From NCBI GenBank assembly GCA_029932425.1, contig JAOZQC010000180.1, positions 1-6,789 on the forward strand: 6,789 nucleotides of DNA, written 5' to 3'. This document shows positions 6,021 to 6,789 of the stretch, piece by piece; the stretch's first letter is position 1; each line of letters begins with the position of its first letter. The notes under the pieces are model-generated. The model did not search any database, had not been told where the DNA came from, and worked only from the letters and a program-made list of their open reading frames with translations. The position numbers were made by a program, and so were the translations under genes. The DNA comes from Planctomycetota bacterium (GTDB taxonomy: Bacteria > Planctomycetota > JAJSAM01).

Positions 6021-6789
6021 ATGAGACGAATCGTATCGCGACCGCTGGTGATCCTCGCCGCCCTCCTCCTTCTCGCTGTCCTCCTTGCAGGTCCGGGCGC
6101 CTACGGGCAGGCGGTGAGACTCGACCCGGACCTCCCCGACTACACGAAGGTCGAGGGCGTCTCCGGCACCCTGAAGAGTGTCGGCTCCGACACCATGAAC
6201 AACCTGATGACGCTCTGGTCCGAGGGTTTCATGGATTTCTACCCCAATGTCCGGGTGGAGATCGAGGGCAAGGGCTCCTCTACGGCCCCTCCCGCCCTCA
6301 TCCAGGGCCAGGCCCACTTCGGTCCCATGAGCCGGAAGATGAAGGCGAGGGAGCAGGACGCGTTCGAGGCGGTCTACGGGTACAAGGCCACCCAGCTCCC
6401 CACCGCCATCGACATGCTGGCCGTATACGTGAACAAGGACAATCCTCTGAAGGGGCTCTCCCTCGCCCAGGCGGACGCCGTCTTCGGCAAGAACCGGAAG
6501 ATGGGCTGGCCCGAGGACATCACCCGCTGGGGCCAGCTCGGCCTGACCGGGGAGTGGGCGGACAAGCCCATCAGCCTCTACGGCCGTAACTCCGCCTCCG
6601 GGACCTATGCCTTTTTCAAGGAGCACGTGCTGGGGAAGGGGGACTACAAGGACTCCGTCAAGGAGCAGCCGGGCAGCTCCTCCGTGGTCCAGGGGGTGGC
6701 CCGCGACCGTTACGCGATCGGCTACAGCGGGATCGGTTACAGGACCGCCGACGTGCGGGCCGTCCCGCTGGCGGAGGGAAAGTCGAGCG
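6021..6789 (+). CDS. pstS: Phosphate ABC transporter substrate-binding protein PstS, 5' part
   Basis: The gene is cut by the right edge; 256 codons are visible. Residues 1-29 form a signal peptide with a long Leu/Ala-rich core and a likely AYG cleavage site before Gln30; there is no lipobox cysteine, so a soluble periplasmic protein is expected. Family-typical phosphate-binding loops are visible: LKSVGSDTMNNLM (51-63), the segment IEGKGSSTAPPALIQGQAHFGPMSR (81-105), GRNSASGTYAFF (188-199, with the SGT phosphate-binding turn), and GSSSVVQGVARDRYAIGY (218-235). PstS captures phosphate in the periplasm and delivers it to the PstCA permease, powered by PstB; those genes, and possibly phoU, would be expected downstream but cannot be seen. 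The gene has its own predicted Pho box and a good ribosome-binding site, so it probably heads its own transcript, with the porin just upstream providing outer-membrane entry. Confidence 0.88.
   Translation, partial: MRRIVSRPLVILAALLLLAVLLAGPGAYGQAVRLDPDLPDYTKVEGVSGTLKSVGSDTMNNLMTLWSEGFMDFYPNVRVEIEGKGSSTAPPALIQGQAHFGPMSRKMKAREQDAFEAVYGYKATQLPTAIDMLAVYVNKDNPLKGLSLAQADAVFGKNRKMGWPEDITRWGQLGLTGEWADKPISLYGRNSASGTYAFFKEHVLGKGDYKDSVKEQPGSSSVVQGVARDRYAIGYSGIGYRTADVRAVPLAEGKSS

Noticed and set aside
4370..6022. Long open frame on the minus strand (550 codons) covering the whole porin gene
   Set aside because: It is rich in Val, Glu, Gly, Pro and His with no signal, membrane or domain pattern, while the plus strand encodes a clear OprP-type porin with a ribosome-binding site. 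I treat it as a codon-bias artefact.

Overview
The window is GC-rich throughout and carries five protein genes, all on the + strand. The outer-membrane porin, the RND/HlyD-type periplasmic adaptor and the exported proteins point to a diderm (Gram-negative-type) bacterium. The exported squalene-cyclase-like repeat protein next to an adaptor gene recalls gene content I associate with Planctomycetota and other GC-rich environmental diderms. That is a hint from memory, and the sequence alone does not settle the phylum.

Layout. (1) Positions 1-1795 hold the 3' part of a membrane-fusion/periplasmic adaptor gene, overlapped by TGATG with a gene for an exported alpha/alpha-toroid (prenyltransferase/squalene-oxidase repeat) protein. 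This is the tail of an export-type operon that begins upstream of the window. (2) Positions 1796-6789 are a phosphate-starvation locus: phoB (OmpR-family response regulator), phoR (membrane histidine kinase, TGATG overlap with phoB), a phosphate-selective porin of the OprP/OprO family, and the 5' part of pstS (phosphate-binding protein of the Pst ABC importer), which runs off the window.

How it fits together. PhoR senses the phosphate state and phosphorylates PhoB. PhoB-P should then raise expression of the porin (outer-membrane entry) and PstS (periplasmic capture). The regulatory DNA supports this directly. Upstream of phoB, the porin gene and pstS I find the same arrangement: three direct half-sites with an 11-base period, each starting [C/A]TT, followed at fixed spacing by a TA-containing -10-like hexamer. 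I read these as lineage-specific Pho boxes that replace a -35 element, which would make phoBR autoregulated. The phoB copy lies so close to the start codon that the phoB mRNA is probably leaderless, and the porin copy is embedded in the last codons of phoR.

No RNA genes, mobile elements, CRISPR arrays or long repeats were seen. All intergenic gaps are under 140 bases and are largely filled by the promoters, the ribosome-binding sites and one strong hairpin. I do not see a wholly new system here; the most useful new observation is the shared promoter architecture.
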